Shown here: piece by piece, positions 7,546 to 10,664 of the stretch
Position numbering within the stretch: position 1 is the stretch's first letter
Layout: the number at the start of each line of letters is the position of its first letter
Origin: Actinobacteria bacterium UBA5176
GTDB taxonomy: Bacteria; Actinomycetota; UBA4738
Assembly (NCBI GenBank): GCA_002413305.1
Contig: DHWS01000065.1
Span: 1-10,664 of the forward strand
Length of the DNA: 10,664 nt
Direction: 5' to 3'
The notes under the pieces: generated by a model
What the model saw: the letters and a program-made list of their open reading frames with translations, nothing else
Told to the model about the DNA's origin: nothing
Databases searched by the model: none
Made by a program: the position numbers and the translations under genes

Positions 7546-7662
7546 GTGCAGGGGCACCCACAGAAGCATTCGAACGGACAGCCCGACACCTTGCTGGCGC
7601 GGCCGGTCGACCGCCGGTCCGCACTCCGTCTCTTCGGTCTGGCGCTCATCGCGGCGGCCTGT
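7546..7662 (+). other. Tat signal peptide and lipobox
   Basis: The segment encodes a polar n-region, DRRSALR with the twin arginine, the hydrophobic run LFGLALIAAA and the modifiable Cys39 (codon 7660-7662). The -3 residue is Ala rather than the preferred Leu or Val, which weakens the lipobox slightly. Confidence 0.6.
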
Positions 7663-7956
7663 TCGAAAACCACGCCGAAGGCGCAGGGCAGCGCCGGGAG
7701 CCCGTCCGGCACGCCGGCCTCCCCTTCGCCCACGCCCTCATCCGGCCGCTCACCGGTGCCCGAGAGCGAGCGGATCTCCGACGAGGTCCTTCGGAGCGAC
7801 GCGTCGTTCAACGGCAGCTACCAGGCCACCTGGCAGGGCTCGGACGGCTCGAAGGGCGCCATGAAGGTCACGGCGGCGATCGTCGTCAACGATCGAACGG
7901 CGCACGGCACGATCGCCATCGATCCGGGGTTCCTCGGACAGGATCGGGGCAGCTGA
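7546..7956 (+). CDS. Tat-type lipoprotein of unknown family, N-terminal part of a frameshifted gene
   Basis: An open frame of 136 residues starting at GTG with no clear ribosome binding site; TTG at 7591 is an alternative. The signal is clear: VDRRSALRLFGLALIAAAC (21-39) has a twin arginine at 23-24, a short hydrophobic core and a lipobox-like AAAC with Cys39, so Tat export and lipid anchoring outside the membrane are likely. A Ser/Pro/Thr/Gly-rich linker (40-72) follows, then the start of a beta-rich domain (FNGSYQATWQGSDGSKGAMK, then VTAAIVVNDRTAHGTIAIDP). This frame stops at 7954-7956, but the domain seems to continue in the next frame to 8240. Adding one base in the GGGG run at 7946-7949, or at 7926-7929, joins both parts into about 230 residues. 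Read as one protein it is a lipoprotein with no family I recognise. It is convergent with treS-mak. Confidence 0.65.
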   Translation: MQGHPQKHSNGQPDTLLARPVDRRSALRLFGLALIAAACSKTTPKAQGSAGSPSGTPASPSPTPSSGRSPVPESERISDEVLRSDASFNGSYQATWQGSDGSKGAMKVTAAIVVNDRTAHGTIAIDPGFLGQDRGS

Positions 7957-8240
7957 ACGAGACGGTCCAGATCAACCTGGACGACTTCGCGTATGAGAAG
8001 CCTCCGTACCACGTCACGTCCTCGATCTTCGGGCCGATCACCGTCAGCGGCATGGGGCGGTTGTACGTGCAGATCGACTCGGCGGCCGTCCCGGGGCACC
8101 CGGGGATCGCCTCGTTCTCGGCCAAGGGGTTCCTGACCGGGCCCGACGTCCTGGCCGACGGCGGGATGCCGTTCACCTACACGATCAAGACGACCGACGG
8201 GAAAGTCGTGACGGGCACCGCCGTGTTCCACCCAGCCTGA
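7951..8240 (+). pseudogene. C-terminal part of the lipoprotein gene, out of frame
   Basis: The frame ending with TGA at 8238-8240 encodes LNETVQINLDDFAYEKPPYH, SSIFGPITVSGMGRLYVQID, GIASFSAKGFLTGPDVLADG and FTYTIKTTDGKVVTGTAVFH. It is regular, strand-rich sequence like the end of a secreted beta domain. It has no start or ribosome binding site of its own, and upstream in the same frame the translation looks like noise. It is therefore read as the continuation of the lipoprotein begun at 7546 after loss of one base (or gain of two) near 7926-7949. The break may be a true mutation or a homopolymer error in the assembly; no classical slippery heptamer is visible. The stop lies 33 bases from the convergent treS-mak stop. 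Confidence 0.65.
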
Positions 8241-8243
8241 TCG

Positions 8244-8264
8244 CCCTGTTCGAGCCGAAGCGGG
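8244..8264. terminator. Possible bidirectional terminator hairpin between convergent genes
   Basis: In the 33-base gap between two convergent stops, CCC..TTCG (8244-8252) can pair with CGAA..GGG (8256-8264): outer stem of 3, a 2x2 internal loop, inner stem of 4 and loop AGC. No T-run follows. Position supports a terminator role; the structure alone is weak. Confidence 0.25.
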
Positions 8265-8273
8265 AATGATCGA

Positions 8274-10664
8274 CTAGCCGGACTCCATCAGGTCCAGGAT
8301 CCCCTTGATGGGCACCCGCACCCAGTCCGGGCGGTTGTCGATCTCGTAGCGCAACTCGTACATCACCTTCTCGATCAACAGCACGTCGAGCAGGACCGTC
8401 AGCTCCTTCTCGTCCGTCGGCAGGATGTCACCGGCGCTCACGACGTCGAGGTACGAGCGGAGGAACGAGGCCGACACCCACAGGTACCAGAACAGCACCC
8501 ACGGCTCGAGGTACGCCGGGTTCTCCGGGCCCAGCACCCCGCCGCGATCGGCGAACAGCGACGCGTACGCGGCGTAGTGGAACGACCGGATCATCCCCGC
8601 CACGTCCCGGAACGCCGTGCGCTTGATCGTTCGCTCCGACAGCGGCCGGGCGGGTTCGCCTTCGAAGTCGATGATCACGAAGTCCCGCCCCGTATACAGC
8701 ACCTGCCCCAGGTGGAAGTCGCCATGGGTCCGGATGCGCTTCGCTTCGATCCGCACGTCCAGGATCGAATGGGCCCGCGACTGCAGCGACGGCTCCAGGT
8801 CCAGGATCTGCACGAGCTGCGGGATCTGCCGCTCGCGGCCGCGGAGGAACCGGTACGTGCGGGCGATCTCCCCCCGGATCGACTGGTACAGCGCGCGCTG
8901 ATAATGGGGGGTGAACGGTTCGGGTGCGAAGTCCGGGTGCTCCGGCCTGGACGACAGGGCCAGGTGGAGCTCGGCCGTCCGCTGGCCGAGCAGCCGTGCC
9001 GACTCCAGGTACGAACCGAGCATCTGGCGGGCTAGGGCGGGGGCCGGCTGTGACGCAAGCGCGAACAACGAGGGGCGGGAGGGTAGCGGGGGTTCTTCGT
9101 CCTCCGGCCGTCGGGTCATGGCCTCGGTGAGGAAGCCGTGCAGCGCGTCGAGCGTGTACCGCCAGGCGTCGCCCTCGTTCTGGACGAACCCGTGCAGGAT
9201 GGCGACCGTGGCCGGCCGCCCTCGGGGCTGTGTTCGCCGGTATTCGAGCCATCCGGCCACCGGTGGTGTGTGTTCGAACCGGACCTCCTCGGTGAGGACC
9301 CGCCCGACCTCGAGGTCGGGGTTCACGCCTTGGTCCAACCGGCGATAGAGCTTGAGGAGCAGCCGTTCCCCGAACGCGATCGATGTATTGCTCTGCTCGG
9401 CCGACAGGACGGTCGGCTCGAGCGCGATGTCGGCCGGTCCGCGCACCTCGCGGAACGCGCCGGTGGGTTGGGCCAGCAGCCGCCCCTCCGACCCGTTCAA
9501 CCGCCGGCGCCGTTCGACCGCCTGCAGCAGTCCCCGGGCGAACGCCATCTCCCACACCGCGTCGAACAGCACCCGGTCCCCACCGGGCCCGCGCACCCGT
9601 GCGACGGCGCCCGGCGGAAGGTTCCTGCCGGACGGCAGGATCTTGTACGGCTCGGTACAGGCCAGCGGCAGGACGTAGGTCTCGGGGTCGCCTTCGGCGA
9701 ATCCCACCTGGACGAACGTCACTACCGCGACGGTCGACGGTGGGCGCCCCTCCACCTGAGGCCCGGGCACGGGGATCGCCTCGGTGAGCTCCACGGACGT
9801 GATGCGGCGACCCTTCGCGCCGAACCACCGCCGTTCGCGCAGGTAGGACGGCAGGATCTCCTGCAGCGCCTCGCGGGCCCGGTCCGCGAACACCAGCTCC
9901 TCCCAGCTCTCCCGGACCGAGAGCATCGGCAGCCGGAAGGCCGGCGAGGGTTCGACCTCCTCCTCCGCCGGCTGCGGTTCCAGGGCGAACCAGAAGAAGG
10001 CGTGGGGTCCGAGCGTCAACAGGTAGGGGAGGTCCCCGATCCGAGGGAACTCCGTGTGTCCGAACAGCTCCAGCGGCACCATCCCCCGGTACTCGGACAG
10101 GTCGAGCTCGACGTACTGCGCCTGGCGGGAGAGGTTCGCCACGACCAGGATGCGTTCGTCCTGGAAGGTGCGGAAGAACGTCAGGACCTTGCGGTTCTCG
10201 GGATAGAGGAACTCGATCGAACCCCGGCCGAAAGCCCGGTAGCGCTTGCGCAACGCGATCAGCCGCTTCATGAACCACAGCAGCGAGTGCGGATTGTTCT
10301 GCTGCGCCTCGACGTTGAGCGCCTCGAAGTGGTACTCGGGGTCGATGATCGCCGGCAGGTACAGCCGTTGCGGGTTCGCGCGGGAGAAGCCGGCGTTGCG
10401 GTCGGAGCTCCACTGCATCGGGGTCCGGACGCCGTTGCGGTCGCCCAGGTAGATGTTGTCGCCCATCCCGATCTCGTCGCCGTAGTAGATCACCGGCGTA
10501 CCGGGGAGGGAGAAGAGCAGCCCGTTCATCATCTCGATCAGGCGGCGGTCGTTGCCGAGCAGGGGCGCCAGCCGCCGCCGGATCCCTAGATTGATCCGGG
10601 CCTGCGGGTCCTCCGCGTAGACGCGGTACATGTAGTCGCGCTCTTCGTCGGTCACCATCTCGAG
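8274..10664 (-). CDS. treS: Trehalose synthase-maltokinase fusion TreS-Mak (3' part, N-terminus beyond window)
   Basis: A bifunctional protein cut at its N-terminus by the right edge; 796 codons are visible. Residues are counted from Met at 10658, which is internal because LE precedes it, matching the TreS block LEMVTDEERDYMY. Residues 1-228 are the end of the GH13 trehalose synthase barrel and its C-terminal beta domain: SLPGTPVIYYGDEIGMGDNI (50-69), GDRNGVRTPMQWSSDRNAGF (72-91) and LPYLLTLGPHAFFWFALEP. The TreS catalytic residues lie outside the window. After an acidic linker (229-260) comes a maltokinase: N-terminal cap LPSYLRERRWFGAKGRRI (269-286), probable ATP-site Lys436 in LLLKLYRRL, catalytic loop THGDFHLGQ with Asp647 and IDFEGEPARPL with Asp664. 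TreS interconverts trehalose and maltose; the kinase makes maltose-1-phosphate, the donor for GlgE. Fusion of the two channels maltose into glucan. The stop is TAG. Confidence 0.95.
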   Translation of the reverse strand, partial: LEMVTDEERDYMYRVYAEDPQARINLGIRRRLAPLLGNDRRLIEMMNGLLFSLPGTPVIYYGDEIGMGDNIYLGDRNGVRTPMQWSSDRNAGFSRANPQRLYLPAIIDPEYHFEALNVEAQQNNPHSLLWFMKRLIALRKRYRAFGRGSIEFLYPENRKVLTFFRTFQDERILVVANLSRQAQYVELDLSEYRGMVPLELFGHTEFPRIGDLPYLLTLGPHAFFWFALEPQPAEEEVEPSPAFRLPMLSVRESWEELVFADRAREALQEILPSYLRERRWFGAKGRRITSVELTEAIPVPGPQVEGRPPSTVAVVTFVQVGFAEGDPETYVLPLACTEPYKILPSGRNLPPGAVARVRGPGGDRVLFDAVWEMAFARGLLQAVERRRRLNGSEGRLLAQPTGAFREVRGPADIALEPTVLSAEQSNTSIAFGERLLLKLYRRLDQGVNPDLEVGRVLTEEVRFEHTPPVAGWLEYRRTQPRGRPATVAILHGFVQNEGDAWRYTLDALHGFLTEAMTRRPEDEEPPLPSRPSLFALASQPAPALARQMLGSYLESARLLGQRTAELHLALSSRPEHPDFAPEPFTPHYQRALYQSIRGEIARTYRFLRGRERQIPQLVQILDLEPSLQSRAHSILDVRIEAKRIRTHGDFHLGQVLYTGRDFVIIDFEGEPARPLSERTIKRTAFRDVAGMIRSFHYAAYASLFADRGGVLGPENPAYLEPWVLFWYLWVSASFLRSYLDVVSAGDILPTDEKELTVLLDVLLIEKVMYELRYEIDNRPDWVRVPIKGILDLMESG

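Noticed and set aside
9623..9640. Inverted repeat TCCTGCCG-GA-CGGCAGGA in treS-mak
   Set aside because: It is within an intact maltokinase coding segment (ILPSGRNLPPG) with a 2-base centre; probably chance in GC-rich coding DNA.
9138..10589. A 483-codon plus-strand frame opposite treS-mak
   Set aside because: It is antisense to clear TreS and maltokinase motifs and has no recognisable domain; a shadow frame.
10656..10658. Met at 10658 as the true start of treS-mak
   Set aside because: The codons before it read LE, matching the conserved TreS block LEMVTDEERDY, and most of the GH13 barrel would be missing. The gene simply continues outside.
1..10664. A new defence, mobile or CRISPR-like system
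   Set aside because: No repeat array, integrase, transposase, nuclease, reverse transcriptase or toxin-antitoxin signature was seen on either strand. Most of the window is explained by known alpha-glucan enzymes.

Overview
This is a GC-rich, densely coded bacterial window. The gene set (a TreS-maltokinase fusion, TreZ, a short GlgB and a GlgX/TreX-type debrancher), frequent GTG starts and start/stop overlaps suggest an Actinomycetota-like or other high-GC soil lineage. This is an inference from gene content and base composition; there is no rRNA or other taxonomic marker here.

Left block (1-6694, minus strand): four tightly packed alpha-glucan genes in the transcriptional order malQ (4-alpha-glucanotransferase), glgB (branching enzyme), treZ (maltooligosyltrehalose trehalohydrolase) and glgX/treX (debranching enzyme, cut by the left edge). 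Each junction overlaps: malQ/glgB by 4 bases, glgB/treZ by 4 bases (probably through a CTG start) and treZ/glgX by 8 bases. This indicates one translationally coupled operon. The usual partner treY is not in the window and may lie beyond position 1.

Middle (6695-8273): a 243-bp divergent intergenic region, then two plus-strand genes. One is a small protein made of two peptidoglycan-binding domains with no visible export signal. The other encodes a Tat-type lipoprotein of unrecognised family whose frame is broken near 7926-7956; one extra base would join the halves. A perfect 9-bp hairpin lies inside the first gene, and imperfect hairpins lie in both downstream gaps.

Right block (8274-10664, minus strand): the C-terminal part of trehalose synthase (TreS) fused to a complete maltokinase domain. 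Its N-terminus is beyond the right edge.

Working together, MalQ, GlgB and GlgX remodel alpha-1,4/1,6-glucan. TreZ, with TreY, releases trehalose from maltooligosyltrehalose. TreS-Mak converts trehalose to maltose and phosphorylates it to maltose-1-phosphate, the GlgE substrate for glucan synthesis. The two blocks therefore form a trehalose-glucan cycle of known type. I found no previously undescribed system with confidence. The least explained part is the plus-strand pair between the two metabolic blocks. No tRNA, rRNA, CRISPR array, transposase or insertion sequence was seen.
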